DNA of 64,000 nucleotides from Megaustenia siamemsis (GCA_032433765.1 JAVIAB010000124.1:74077746-74141745); one strand, 5' to 3'. Positions 22,997 through 34,931 are shown, counted from the first letter of the stretch. Notes: a model not told the origin generated them from the sequence alone. Translations and numbers: made by a program.

Positions 22997-23102
22997 TATA
23001 TATATATATATGTATGTATAATTGTCACCATAACTATTGAAGCCGCATTCACCTGTATTGTTTGTGTTTGGGATTCTTGTTGTCACAGCAGCTACTTATT
23101 TA

Positions 23103-23103
<1 letters not shown>

Positions 23104-23166
<63 letters not shown>
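23104..23166. repeat. (TA)n microsatellite
   Basis: About 31 uninterrupted TA units. Shorter (TA)n tracts lie at 22502-22515, 22988-23011 and 31689-31718. Confidence 0.95.
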
Positions 23167-23169
<3 letters not shown>

Positions 23170-23545
23170 ATTTCACTAGTTGGGGGACAAGGCACATGTC
23201 AGCACCAGGGCTGAAAGTGGTCATCAACTCAAAATTGACTATTTGTACTAAGATTGGTGAACCAGAACTACTCAGATCCTACTTCATCTCTTCCCAGTGT
23301 GCTTATTAAGGCAATCTTGCACTTAAATGATGCAGATGCGGTGAAATTTTTTTTCATGTTCTGTGAATGCGAGTAAGAAAGAAAAAAATTCTACGTTATG
23401 ACAGAGACCAGCATGCTGGTGTCATTAATTTTTGCTGCATGTTTAATGTAATATTTGTGTTTGTACTCAACTGTGTAACTATACCACTAATAGTCTAATA
23501 CTGTATAAGAGGAAGTATAACCATTATAGTTTAGTAATTTAAGAT
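23167..23545. other. Intron, nothing recognised
   Basis: No supported feature. Confidence 0.5.
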
Positions 23546-25090
23546 ATTCTATCTATCTATTGTCCTTTCGAGCCGAAGACGGCACGGCACATAGGGCAGA
23601 ACCACAATCTCAAAAACAGAAACCTTGTGTGCCAAAATGGCACATATTGCAGAGATTACTGCTCTAAAATCTATGGCGCTGTTTCCATAACAATACTTTT
23701 TACAATGACAGCTTGTCAAGCCATCGATCAACCTCCTTAGTCGCCTCTTATGACATGCCTGGAAGGTCACAGTGTCACTATTCTTTCATCATCATCATCA
23801 TCAATGTATGTACCCTGGCGTACGGTTGGCGTAGGCGATCATGTCCCTCCACAATCTTCTATCTACAGTGCATCGTATGAGTTCTGTTGTTGACTGTTTT
23901 CCATGCCATGACACCAAGCTATCCAGTATTTTCTCTCTTTGTCGTCCGCGATCTCTCTTTCCTTTTATTTTGCCAGTTGTAACCAAGTATTCCAACTTTC
24001 CTCTTCTCATGATGTGCCCGAAAAATGTTGATTGCTTCTTTCTGATGTTTTTTAAGAGTTCCCTTTTTGTGTTGGCCTCTTTGAGAACTTCCTCATTGGT
24101 CTTTTTATCTGTCCAGCGAACTTTCAACATTCTTCTGAGAAATCCCATCTCTGTGGCCTCTAATCGTCTTTTCATTTGTTTGTCTATTGTCCATGATTCG
24201 CTTCCATAGGTCAGAATTGGTTCTATATAGCACCGATGAACTCTCTTTCTCATTTTTATTGACATAGATTTGTTGCATAAGATATTTTTCATTTTCTGAA
24301 ATACTATTTTGGCCTGAGCTATTCTGCTTTTTATTTCTGTGGTGCATCTCCCATCTGATGTAATTATTGTGCCCAAGTATTTGAAACGTTGTACTTGTTT
24401 CAGATTTGTCTCATTTATTTTTATGCTGCATGATGGTGATGATTGTTTCTTCGATATAACCATTACTTCTGTTTTCTTACTATTCAGACTGAGACCTTTC
24501 TTGTTGCTTTCTTCTACTATTATGTCTATCATTTCTTGTAGTTCGTTCTCTGTCTCTGCTATTAAGACTGTGTCATCCGCATATCGCAAATTATTTATGT
24601 TATGACCATTGACTTCAATTCCTTTTTTTGTCTACTATTGATCTGATAATGTATTCGCTGTAAAGTGAAAACAAATCCGGTGACAGAACACAGCCTTGTC
24701 TGACTCCTTGTTTTATATATTGGAATTGTCCTGTTTTGTTGTTAATTCGTATAGATGCTGTTTGTTGCCAGTACATGTTTTTTATGATTCGCAGATCCTT
24801 GCTATCAATGTTTAATTTCTCCAGCATATTTATTATTTCCACATGCTTTACTTTGACAAATGCTTTCGTGTAGTCTATAAAGCACATATATAGATCTTTC
24901 TTTACCTCTATAGATCTTTCTATCAATGTCCTTAAGATGTATATTGCATTATTGGTGCCCTTTCCTTCCACAAATCCACCTTGTTCCTCACTTATTTCTG
25001 GTTTTATTTTGTTCCTTACACGTCTCATGATTATTCCACTATTCTTTACCTCCCTGATAATGAGGCCCCGGTAACACACGGCCAATTTAA
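23546..25090 (-). repeat. Repeat R2, copy 1, split by L-B
   Basis: R2 begins with (TATC)n then tgtcctttcgagccgaagac and contains a stretch around tggcacatattgcagaga and gacagcttgtcaagcc. It spans 23546-23786 and resumes at 25048-25090 (ending gtaacacacgg) after the L-B insertion. Copy 2 at 25753-26035 is uninterrupted. The tail and first bases resemble an L-A-type 3' end, so R2 is probably the 3' end of another (GATA)n-tailed LINE or a SINE using its machinery. Confidence 0.8.
23787..25036 (-). mobile_element. L-B LINE, 5'-truncated, inserted in R2
   Basis: 1250 bp, (CAT)n tail at 23787, with an 11-bp target-site duplication cactattcttt (23776-23786 and 25037-25047). The frame is open from 24589 to 23801 (YADDTVLIAETENELQEM, then FKYLGTIITSDGRC, then SWTIDKQMKRRLEATEM and FFGHIMRRGKLEYLVTTGK). 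Upstream at 25036-24615 sits EEQGGFVEGKGTNNA and FIDYTKAFVKVKH; a frameshift lies near 24605. It is the best-preserved L-B and serves as the intact reference for the older copy at 7096. Confidence 0.95.
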
Positions 25091-25181
25091 GATATTACTT
25101 GTAATTAATTGCTTGACACACTGCTGTATATTTATTGCATCTGAAAGGTATAAATATACTGCATATATTTTTGTTTTTCAG

Positions 25182-25505
25182 GGCCTCTTGGACAAAAAAG
25201 AAAATTGTTCAATTCTCATTAATGCAGCAATTGAAGCTGGTGAAAGACTATATCCTAACACATCAGTTGAAGGCAGGGAGACCATTCGTCAGGAAATGCG
25301 ACGGTTGCGAGATTCCTGGGAAAACTTTAATGATGTCCTGAGTGACACTCAAAGACAGTTGGACAGCAGCAGAATGCAGTGGATGTCATTTGATGAAAAT
25401 TTTGAGCAGCTTAACAACTGGGTGAAAGATGTTGAAGCACAAATGAATGAACCAGAGATGAAGGCTACATTACAGGAGAAGAAATCTTTGTTACAACACT
25501 ATAAG
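25182..25505 (+). CDS. SYNE1-like: Nesprin-1-like exon d (full spectrin repeat)
   Basis: The largest exon here, 108 codons, phase 0-0. The acceptor is ttgtttttcag, the donor gtaatt. It begins GLLDKKENCSILINAAIEAG, contains EGRETIRQEMRRLRDSWENF and then QWMSFDENFEQLNNWVKDVE, and ends KKSLLQHYK. The G(R)E.IR.em..Lr..We element is the most nesprin-like piece in the window and is the main reason for the SYNE1/Msp300 call. It closes one spectrin repeat and opens the next (helix A with W...F). The exon starts only about 90 bp beyond the end of an R2 repeat that itself was split by a LINE at 23787-25036, so the insertion front comes very close to coding sequence. Confidence 0.82.
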
Positions 25506-25752
25506 GTAATTGTATTTCTTTGTGGTTTAAGCAAAAAGGGTTTCTGAATTTAAATTTAAATAAAATTTCTACAAGTGTATTAAAAAAAGTGATTTCTCAA
25601 CATACCTTCTATCTTGTAGAATTTTGCCCTAATTTGTAATGAATTTTCTTAAAAATAAGCATGTAAGGGCTTATAAAGCATTTATAAAGGAATTTAATTA
25701 CAGACCTTTTGTTGAATATCTGTTTTTTTCTTCTTTTTAATCCTAGATTACA

Positions 25753-26035
25753 ATCTATCTATCTATTGTCCGTTCGAGCCAAAGATGGCACATAGGGCAG
25801 AACCACAATCTCAAAAACAGAAACCTTGCGTGCCAAAATGGCACATATTGCAGAGATCACTGCTCTAAAATATATGGCTGTTTCCATAACAACAATTTTT
25901 ACAATGACAGCTTGTCAAGCCATCGATCAACCTCCTTAGTCGCCTCTTACGACATGCCTGGAAGGTCACAGTGTCACTATTCTTTACTTCCGTCATAATG
26001 AAGCCTCGGTAACACACGGTAGATTACAATACCTC
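25753..26035 (-). repeat. Repeat R2, copy 2, uninterrupted
   Basis: Same sequence as R2 copy 1 but continuous across the point where L-B sits in copy 1, so it acts as an empty-site comparison. Starts with (TATC)n and ends at about gtaacacacggtagatta. Confidence 0.85.
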
Positions 26036-27053
26036 TCTGTAATTCCCCTTTAGATATCATAGTAAAAAAAATACTATTCATATAAAGACCATATGTAATT
26101 TTAAAAAATAAATTATATATATAAATATTTGCACGTTTTTTCACTCAAACATGGAACAATAACACTTTGGAAGGACAAAAATAAAAATAATTTTAAAAAA
26201 TGAAGGTGCACAGCGAGAACAAGCATTCACATTATGTGCATGACAAATTGGCTTTTTGCATGAAACACAAAAGGTTGTTATTATCCTCCTGGCTTTTGCC
26301 AGGCACAGAGAAAAATTTATTTGAGAATAGCCAGCCTGGGGTTGAATGATGTCAGCCTCTGTCTGTTCATATCCCAGAATTTAATGTATGGATTCTTTTA
26401 CATCTCATCATAAACTTGCGATGTCAAATCTATCTATCAAATGTTCATTCATTAGTTTTTCAGCTATATCTAATATGAACTCCCTCCTGGGTACAATCTT
26501 CTTCTCTCCCAGAGTGTTGTTGCATATGTATATAGTATATGCATTTATGATTGTTAGGTTGAGCATGTTGTAAAATAGGCAACGTGGTCATCTTTGTGTC
26601 TTACTACTAGTTGACATATTGGCGCAAGTCTGGTCTACTGTGTCAACAGCTCCCTTTGTAGAAATATAAAAATCTATTAATTCTGGTTTTCAACTGGTTG
26701 GATTGATTGCAGGTTGTTGACTGTAGGAAAACCACTTTTTTGTTCTTTGGCTTATAGGAAACTAAAGTTTTGTCTCCTTCAAAACAGAACATCGATGTAC
26801 CAACTTTGTGAGACACGGAGAGTTTTGAAACTCTATGAGAATCTGACACTTGTTTGCCCGCAAAGTTCCAACCAATGTCAACTTATAAGGAGGCTGGGCA
26901 AGTTATATAGCCAAAGGTAGTGATGAAAACCAATTGTTCATAGTGATGTTTCTGTTGGAGCTATGAATTGGTTCAGATAGCTTTTTGTACAAAAAAAGTC
27001 ACCCAGGGATTCAGATCTTCGTGTATTTTCTTTGCCTAAGTATGACATGGCAT

Positions 27054-27156
27054 GGAAAACAGTCAACAACAGAACTGATACGATGCACTGTAGATAGAAG
27101 ATCGTGGAAGGACATGATCGCCATGCCAACCGGTATGGTACATGATGATGATGATG
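27054..27156 (+). mobile_element. Very short L-B LINE insertion
   Basis: 103 bp of L-B 3' end (ggaaaacagtcaacaacag … (GAT)n) between 16-bp direct repeats aagtatgacatggcat (27038-27053 and 27157-27172). The junction shares tggcat with the LINE, so a few bases of the duplication may be microhomology. Confidence 0.9.
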
Positions 27157-27267
27157 AAGTATGACATGGCATTGAAAACATATTTGGTTTTATTATCCAT
27201 GAGCATAGCAAGTTTTATGCCATATTTGTTGGGTATGTACATTCTGAAAGGGCACCAGGAGTGGGTT

Positions 27268-30116
27268 ATTGAGTTATTTGCGGGTCATCATCATTGCACT
27301 CCGAACATGTCCATAGGTGCTCAGATCCCCTCCTCAACAATTCCCTCAGTGTCCAGCGACTGACGACTCCAGTTCTATGTTGGTTGATAAGTCTTCTTAC
27401 ATGGCCACTAAGTTTCTCATTTCTGGCTGTGCTCATCTTAACTCCCATTTCCATCATTTGAAGAAGTGACGTGGATCTGTATTTGTTGAAGTCCTGTGCT
27501 CTTCCCACATCTCGGAGGGCATTGATGATGTCCGCCCAATCCATTGGTTGCCCATCCTCAACGACAGCGCAGCTAGCCAACCTGTCCGCTCTTTCATTTC
27601 CCCATACTCCCGCATGTCCAGGGACATAGACAAAGGTGACCTTACGTATTTTGGATTTCTGCAACGACTCTACCCATTGCATACGTACAGGGCCTGCCTC
27701 CACTTTTTTAATCATGCTCATCGAATCACTCAGTATACATGCATGGGTGTAGTCTTGTGACTCTAACCATTTGAATGCCTTAGTCACTGCCATCGCCTCC
27801 ATTGTCATGCTACTTGTGGTCATAACGTATGCACCACTGTCTTCTTTGACTATTCTGCCTGCCGTGTGTGCTGTAACCATGGTATTAGACCTTGGCATTA
27901 ACCATGACCGGGTTCTGTTCCCTACTTTTCCTGTTGAGTGTGACAATACACGAGAAAGTCCCCTTGAATGACGTAGGCACCAGTATCCACTCCTCACCAA
28001 CACAGATATAGGTAAGCCCACAGACCTGTTTGATGACATCTTCTGCTTGGCCCACCCATGATTTGCCTTTTTTTAGCATGCCACCTTTCACTGTGTTGAG
28101 CAAGTGGTGCAATGGATGCTCTGTATCTGTACTAATCTTCAGGTATGCTCGTGCTCTCCAGATCTTGATTCTGTCATCCATGGTTGGAAAGTCAAGAAGA
28201 TACCTCATTGCTACACAGGGAGTGTCCCTCGTACATCCCAGGATAATGCGCATGGCTTCATTTTGTATTTTCTCCAGCCTATCAATTTGAGTCGTACTTA
28301 CAGTAAGAATTGCCAGGGCATACTCGATTGGTGCGAGGACTAATCCCTGGAACAGAAGAGTAAGTAGCCTCTGCTCGATGTTGGCAGCTGCCATGACCTT
28401 CAAGGCAGCTAATCCTTTGCAGGATTTTGTTATCACATGGTCAACGTGGTCCTGAAAACACAGGCTGCGATCAAACTTAATTCCGAGGTATGTCATCAAC
28501 TTCTCCCTGGTCACCTCATCAGCTCCCATTCGTACTACCGGTGTGGTCTTATTAACGATATGATTGTTAAGGGAGAACCATGAAACTGATGCTTTATTAG
28601 GATTAACCAAGGCACTTGAAACCCTACACCAGGAAAAAATGCGATCGAGTTCGTCTTGCATTGTGGAGGCGATTCCCCGTCTATCTCTTCCCTGTCAACA
28701 TACCAGAATATCATCAAAAGTCATAGTTCTTCCCGTCCCAACCAGCTGTTGATGCGTGATCATTATTGTGTTCACGTTAAATAGAACTGGTGACAATGGT
28801 GAGTCTTGTGGCAGCCCTGGACAAATGGATATTGGCTTAGAAGACCAACTTCCACATCTGAGTATTACCTTCCTCTGAAACAGTGCCGTAGCGATCCATC
28901 TAATGAGGAAGGGGTGCACCGCCAGTTTGAGGAGCATATGCATGAGATATTCAAATGGTACCCTGTGTTGTATGCATCCTCCAGATCTATAGCAGCAGCA
29001 CATGTGTCCTCTCGTCTGTGGAAGCCTTCGAAGACGTCATAGGCAAAGACTGCCACATTGAGCCATGTCTCTTTGTTATATCTATAACCTCCAAGTGTGG
29101 GTGGGAATATGCGTTTCTGTTCAAGGTGACAGGTGAGGACACGGGCAACTATTTTCTCCAGCAGTTTGCCCACAGTGTTCAGCATTGTGATGATTCTGTA
29201 GGCACTGATCTGAGAATGGTCCTTGTTTGGCTTCGGTAGTGGTAGTAAGTAGCTGTGTAGCCACTCCTCCTTAATCTGGCCACTCAAAATACTGGCATTA
29301 AACTCATTGGCCAGTTTTGTCAAGTCGTGGTCAGCTAAATCGCCTATGTCATCATACCGAACACCATCTGGACCAGGAGTAGTGTTGTGTGACCTTTTAA
29401 GTGTTGTGTGAATGGTATCGGTTGTGATTGTGAGATCTTCTTCCAGCCCTACATCCTTACACAATTTTGACAACGATCCCTGTATCCTTACAGCCTTATT
29501 TCTTTGGTCCGTCTGCTCAATGTAGCGGGCAAGCAGGGCCTTCCCTTTGCTCTCATCAGATTTGTGCCATAACAGGCCTGTGCTCTGAAAGTCTGGTATG
29601 CCTCTGTGTCGTGTTGTGCCATTCATGCTCTGATGAAGGCTCCAGAATGTGGTGAGTGATTTTTCTGAGCACACTTTTTTACAGAGACTTCCGGGGAATA
29701 TGGCACACTGTTCGCTTGCTTTTTCAGAAGACTCACAGATAAGTGCTGATTTCCAGTGTACTTTTCTATTTATTTGTTTGTTTTTATTGATATTTTAAGG
29801 GATTATGTGATTTTACGCGCTTTCTATTTGATGTAAATCACATTGATTCTGTTAATTCATTGCATTTTGTACAATTTCCTTATTTAATCACTTATACTTA
29901 TCTTTGTTGTTGATTGCACTATTGAACTCGTCAAAAATGGTGGTTTGTTTACGTCGGTCTGTCGTCAAGGACGCGTAATTCATTTAATTTGTGGAAGGCT
30001 CTCAGTGTATCTGCACGCTGAAGAGATATTTACTGGAGTTGGCCAGTTTATAACATGGAAACGGGATCTGGACCGTGTGGTCTGGACTGAGTAAGTGCAC
30101 GTGAGTCTGGACTTTC
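27268..30116 (-). mobile_element. L-H LINE (I/Nimb-like, RT + RNase H), 2849 bp
   Basis: Minus strand, flanked by a 15-bp duplication with one mismatch (27253-27267, 30117-30131). Order: 5' region 30116-29675 without recognised coding; linker and RT start (29674-28865: HNTTPGPDGVRYDDIGDLA, LLPLPKPNKDHSQISAYR, AAIDLEDAYN); RT palm and thumb (28865-28100: LRCGSWSSKPISICPGLPQD, TFDDILVC, then MTYLGIKFDRSLCFQDHVD); RNase H (about 27950-27500: AHTAGRIVKEDSGAYVMTTS, EAMAVTKAF, ILSDSMSMIKK, YVPGHAGVWGNERADRLAS); C-terminal tail to 27268. Frames shift at about 28900, 28690 and 27950. Endonuclease is absent, so it is 5'-truncated or deleted. Confidence 0.92.
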
Positions 30117-31079
30117 CACCAGGAGTGGATTCCCACTAATTGCTTATCGATTGTGGTGTATGGCCCAGATGAATAATATTTTTTACAATAATCATTGGAA
30201 CTATACCACATTGTTTTAAAAGGTGCGAACTAGTTATCAACTTGTCTTGCTGGGTGAAATGCTTTGTCATCAAATCTGAGACAATTGACAAGAAATTAAA
30301 ATCTGTCATAAGATATAGCAGCTTTTAAACGCAAAGCACTGTAAGTAGAATTGAACAGCATTCATGTGAGCATATGGTTCTTTTTTAGCCATGCAGATAA
30401 TAGCAGAAAACTTACAAAGGCTTTCAGTTCTTTCATTAGTGTATCTTCTACTCTTGTAAGCTGCTGCTGAGCATACTTAGATCTTCCAATATCTATCTCA
30501 GTGTTGGTATAGAGAAGCACTTGCTCCAACTTCTAATCATTGATAAATAGAGAAAAAAATTTCAATTGGATCTGTAACATCTTTGGCTTTATCCTGCGGA
30601 CCTTACCTAATATAAAGGATGTTCCTTTCTACAGCTCGATGTTTTTATGTTTTAGGCTTAGTTAACTAATTGTAACCATCTTTTCCTTGAAAGCTAATAC
30701 AACCCAGATAAATAACCTTAGGATCTAGACTAAGTGATGATAAACTGGGATTATCACCACTTTGATCATGGGGTGTGATTGTTTCATCATCTGACGAATC
30801 AGACTCTTTTCTTCTCCATTTAGAATGGCATTGCTGCCATATACTTTCAGTGCTGCTGTCCACAGGAAGATAAAAAAATTCCACTTCCTCACTTTCAGTA
30901 AATTTTTGAATTTCATTTTCCAGGTTATCCTCTATCTCACTGCTTATATCTTCTTCCTCCATTTCAATGTCAAATTCAGTTTATACAATTGACTTAGCCA
31001 TCTGGAGGAAAATAAAAAAAAATATTTATATATGTTGAAACAAAAAATTTCTTTTAATATACTATTTGATATATCAATA

Positions 31080-31375
31080 AGAAAGTAGTCATAAGTTGGC
31101 CATATGATTGAGAAAAGGTAACAAAAGAATCTCAATACAGGGCCTCAAATGGGAACTAGAGGGTAAAAGAAAAAGAGATCACCTATGAAAATAATAAAAA
31201 GAACATTGAAGTGAAAGGCACCAACAGCAGGCATAAACTCCCCTTGCCGAGATTGAGCAACTCGCCCAAAACAGAGCCATGCATGGAGAGACACCATGCA
31301 GGTCCTGTGCAAGGCCTGGCAGTTGAAAGATCATCAGACTCAAGTCTAGAATTTTGGTATGGACAATAGATAAAT
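31080..31375 (+). mobile_element. L-A2 LINE 3' fragment, degraded
   Basis: Blocks: taagttggccatatgattgag, then aaaagaaaaagagatcacc, cagcaggcataaactcccctt, then caatagataaatag tail. Belongs to the older L-A subfamily (also 2085, 34200, 46270). Confidence 0.65.
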
Positions 31376-31394
31376 AGATTTGATGGTTTATTAT

Positions 31395-31575
31395 AAAAAG
31401 TAGTGACAACAACTTGATACTATTATTAAAGAAATGTATAAAGTAACAAAATATAAATTATTTACATAATATTTGATGGGTAGTTGTAATAAGTTGCGAA
31501 AACAACTCAATACTATAATTAAAGAAATATAGAAAATAATAACATATAAATAATTTATATACTATTTGATGGGTA
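31395..31575. repeat. Short tandem duplication, about 90-bp unit
   Basis: Two units, each with a stretch like caactYRatactatWattaaag and ending atttgatgggtagtt. AT-rich, no coding. Confidence 0.7.
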
Positions 31576-31679
31576 GTTAACAACAAAAATTATTACAAAA
31601 TTCTAAACTTTTATAACTCATAAAGCACTAAAAATGAAATAAATTGTTCAACTTACGGAGTATTTTTGAAGAAAATCTT

Positions 31680-31720
<41 letters not shown>

Positions 31721-32379
31721 TTGTATCTGTATTAGGATTTAGGATTGTACCTGTTAGGACAGATAACAGCAACTGCCAAAACCTGGCCTGATATCGGATG
31801 TTATAAGAAGTAGTAATTACTTCCTGATCTTCAATTATATTTTTTGCCCTGGGTTTCTCTGTTCACGTGTTGACATCAGTCCAAACCCGGCCTCACTACA
31901 TGCATTCACTGTTATCTTTGTAGGTTTAGGATAAGTTTTATGTCTCACCATCACACCGCGGATGAGATTTTCACTAACAGCAGAAGAGTTCCCTCTTCAC
32001 ATGAAGATTTTCCGTTTACAATAGACCGCAATTGACCTCCAAAAAATGAAAATCTAAGACTTAGAACAATGATATCAAAAGGATTTCTAGAAAATTGGCA
32101 GAATTTTTATAAAAAAACTGGTGCATTTTTACAATAGCTTAGTATTTTTTACTAGTTAGTATAAAAAATAAAATCAAAAATCAAACAAAAAAATCAAACA
32201 CTCAGGGATCACCATTAGTGATAATTAAGAAGCTATAGGAAAAGTGGGGATGTTTGCCCATAGCAAAATGTCAAATTCCAAGAATTTGTATTTTTGGGCC
32301 AGTAATTTTTACTATGGTGTCAGATCGGGTAATTTTACCTGCTACTGTATGCAGTAAACAGTACAACCTGCAGCTGCCC
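31721..32379. other. Intron, nothing recognised
   Basis: No supported feature; a (TA)n tract lies just upstream at 31689-31718. Confidence 0.5.
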
Positions 32380-33757
32380 TTCTGCCTTGCAAGTATGCTT
32401 GGGAGAGTAAAAGGCTAAGGGAGGGTACCCCAAAGTAAAACAACCCCACTGTCTTGTGAGTGAGACTTTTTAGTCAAAGGCTAGAGGAGCCAACCTTAAA
32501 CAAAGTGATGGAAGGCAACAGAAAACCCCTTCGTAATTTCTTTGTACAATCATGAATCGCCACAATAGTAGAAATCATGACAACGTTAAGGGGGATTCCA
32601 ATGGAAAACCCTCGTTCAGTAGGGGACATCATGTGCTACAGGTGATACCCGATCACTGGAAACTGGAAAACATGATACAGGAAATGAAAAGAATGGGTTT
32701 ACATTTACTGGGACTTTGCGAAATGAGATACACTGGATTAGGAGAGATATATTCTCTGGAGGTTCAGTATTCTCTGATCGCTGTTCAGTAACACCAAAGA
32801 GGAGTAGGTATCATCTTGGATGCAGAAAGTGCAAGAACAGTGAAAGGCTTTTACCAAATATCTGACAAAATCATTTTAGTGAAATTGAATGGAAAGCCAA
32901 TAGATATAAATCTTATACAAGTTTATGCACCAACAGCAGACAGTCTAGAGGAAACAATTGATAAATTTTACAATGAGTTAAATAAGGCACTTCGTGAGTG
33001 CAAACCACATGAAAACACCATAATTCTAGGGGATCTTAACGCAAAAGTAGGAAAGGAAAGAGTTGAGGAAGTAGTTGGTCATTATGGCTTAAAAGACAGA
33101 AGTAATGTTAACAAGAAAGAAAAAGACATCACCTCAGTGCAAAATAAAGACAAGTGGAACAATATTAAAACAGGTAAATGAATTTAAATATTTGGGAACT
33201 TTGTTAACCTCAGACGGAAGATGTACAAAAGAGGTGAGATGCAGAATGACTCAGGCAAAAGCAGCTTTCCAGAAAATGAGGAAGATACTTGCAATCCATT
33301 TTTGACAATATAAACAAGAAAACGAGTTCTTAAATGTTATGTAGAGCCAGTCTTAACATATGGATGTGAATCATGGACAATAGGACAACAGACAAGAAAA
33401 TCACATGTGGTTTTACAGAAGAATGTTGAGAATTCCATGGACAGCTAAGAAGAGTAATGAAGATGTTCTGAGAGAGGTCAAAGCAAAAAGAGAGCTAATT
33501 TCCAATATTAGGAAGAAACAATCATCATTTTTTGGGCATGTAATGAGAAGAGAACAACTGGTATATATTGTAACAACTGGGAAAATTGAGGGATGAAGAG
33601 ATAGAGGGAAGCAAAGAGAAAAAATAACAGACAGCTTAAGAGAATGGCTTGGCAGAAGGTCAACAACAGAAATGATAAATAGCTGCCGAGATCGAAAGTT
33701 GTGGAGACACATGATCACCTACACCAGCAGACCCGGTACTTGATGATGACGATGATG
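32380..33757 (+). mobile_element. L-C LINE, 5' end fused to 3' end by internal deletion
   Basis: Has a 5' non-coding part (about 32380-32550), a start at 32552 (MNRHNSRNHDNVKGDSNGKP) and endonuclease blocks (MGLHLLGLCEMRYTGLG; after a frameshift LNGKPIDINLIQVYAPTAD and NTIILGDLNAKVGKERVEE). At about 33100 it jumps straight to the RT C-terminal region (FKYLGTLLTSDGRCTKEVRC … FFGHVMRREQLVYIVTTGK) and a (GAT)n tail at 33742. The whole RT catalytic core is missing. Confidence 0.85.
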
Positions 33758-34163
33758 AGACTGCTACGATGGAGTCTACAGTTATCTTTCTTTGTTTGGG
33801 AGATAAGATATTAATTCGGATGATTACGCTGACATGGGCGGTTGAACAATTATGGATTTTAATTCGTTTGCAGTGATACCGGGACCTTCCATAACCAAAT
33901 AACCAAATAGAAAATGATCTGTCTTTGAATATTTTTATACTATTTATAATAAATAATATTTTTTTCCATCAGATATCACCAATATATTGTTTTTTTTTTC
34001 TTTTTTTTTCAACTATTTTCCTTTCCAGTGATGTATAACATGTACCACACTTAATTATATTATTGCGTGAAATTGTAAAAAAGAAGAAGATATGTGATGG
34101 AATTTTTCTAAATTGAAAACTAATCTGGTCCATACCTAAAGAAAACCTAAAGTCCGAAAAGTG
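33758..34163 (+). mobile_element. TTAA element, internally deleted (family 3)
   Basis: Right end at TTAA 34164-34167; the complement of the end reads CACTTTTCGGACTTTA, like the left end of the element at 54506. The left 150 bp match 63525-63660, including atggattttaattcgtttgc, which reads MDFNSFAVIPGPSIT; the right part matches 54930-55130. The left end is cut by the L-C tail. Confidence 0.65.
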
Positions 34164-34199
34164 TTAAAACTTTTTTTCAGTCATATTTCATTAGTGTAA

Positions 34200-34735
34200 T
34201 CTGTCTATGTACCTGTTGTTCTTTTGGGCCAAAGATAGCACATACGGTAGAATTCTAGACCGTATGTCTGATGATCAAGTATTAGACCTTGCACAAGAAC
34301 TAAATTGTATTATGTCACAAGTTCCTGTTCTGAGTGAGCCTCTCAACCTTGTCTAGGGTGATGATGCCTGTTGTTATTGCCTCTTACATCAGTGTTCAAT
34401 TTTTGTGTTATCTAGATTGTCTAGATTGGACTCCTTTTCTTTTACCTTCCATTTCCCATTCGAGGGCTTGCTTTTAGATTATCATGTTGTCTCTTCTCAT
34501 CATATGGCCAACATTTGACCATCTTTTTCTGTTGATTATTGAAGATATTTTTGGGGAATTTGTAATTTCTCTTATTTCTGCACTAGTCTTAAATTCATTT
34601 CATGGTATGCCAATTTTTTCTTGAGATATTTGACTTCAGTATTAAAGTTGAGATGTTTGTTTCAATAACAGTGGATGCATCACAATGTTGGCTTGTTAGG
34701 CCACCAATTGACCATCTGTAGCAAAAATGAAGAGA
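34200..34735 (-). mobile_element. L-A2 LINE 3' fragment, degraded
   Basis: Complement of L-A C-terminal coding (blocks matching GHMMRRDNM-like, RKRSPI-like) and 3' UTR; ends about 55 bp before exon e. Old subfamily with many indels. Confidence 0.7.
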
Positions 34736-34790
34736 AAATATCTTTCATCTAAAAGTCTAATAGTTATCAATTAATTTTTCTGTCATACAG

Positions 34791-34931
34791 GTTCGTCTTC
34801 AGGATATCTTATCCCATCAGACAGTGATTGACAGCATTAGTGATAAGGGAACGGTACTATCTTCTTCTCAAGTACAGAACAGATTGAAACAACTTAACAA
34901 CAAGTACCACCAGCTTTGTACTACTGCTGAG
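34791..34931 (+). CDS. SYNE1-like: Nesprin-1-like exon e (spectrin-repeat segment)
   Basis: A 47-codon phase 0-0 exon found by reading the splice signals. The acceptor is tttttctgtcatacag, the donor gtgggt (a weaker match). The peptide starts VRLQDILSHQTVIDSISDKG and ends LKQLNNKYHQLCTTAE. The SHQ.VIDs...K segment and L..Y..L...A/T are the helix B to C pattern of nesprin repeats, and they fit directly after exon d (LLQHYK | VRLQDI). An old L-A2 LINE fragment ends about 55 bp upstream. No defects. Confidence 0.8.

Larger units (their letters stand above)
26170..30995 (-). pseudogene. Second piggyBac-like (PGBD) transposase, split and degraded
   Basis: Minus strand, two halves around an L-H insertion. 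N-terminal half 30995-30132: MEEEDISSEIEDNLENEIQK, then LRFDDKAFHPARQ, then YTTIDKQLVGIHSW, where the catalytic-D TID motif is kept. C-terminal half 27252-26170: FRMYIPNKYGIKLAMLMD, KTKYVFNAMSYLG, a GTLRANK-like block, a degraded VDtvDQ…RKTKRWP-like block with INAYILYTYATT, and a cysteine-rich end with traces of C..C pairs. Many stops and frameshifts. A 103-bp L-B fragment (27054-27156) also interrupts it. Terminal repeats and TTAA ends not found. Confidence 0.78.

Noticed and set aside
23037..23309. Open frame of alternating Y and I
   Set aside because: Translation of the (TA)n microsatellite, not a protein.
30666..30962. Stand-alone acidic host protein
   Set aside because: It is the N terminus of the second piggyBac-like transposase; the downstream DDE blocks follow on the same strand.
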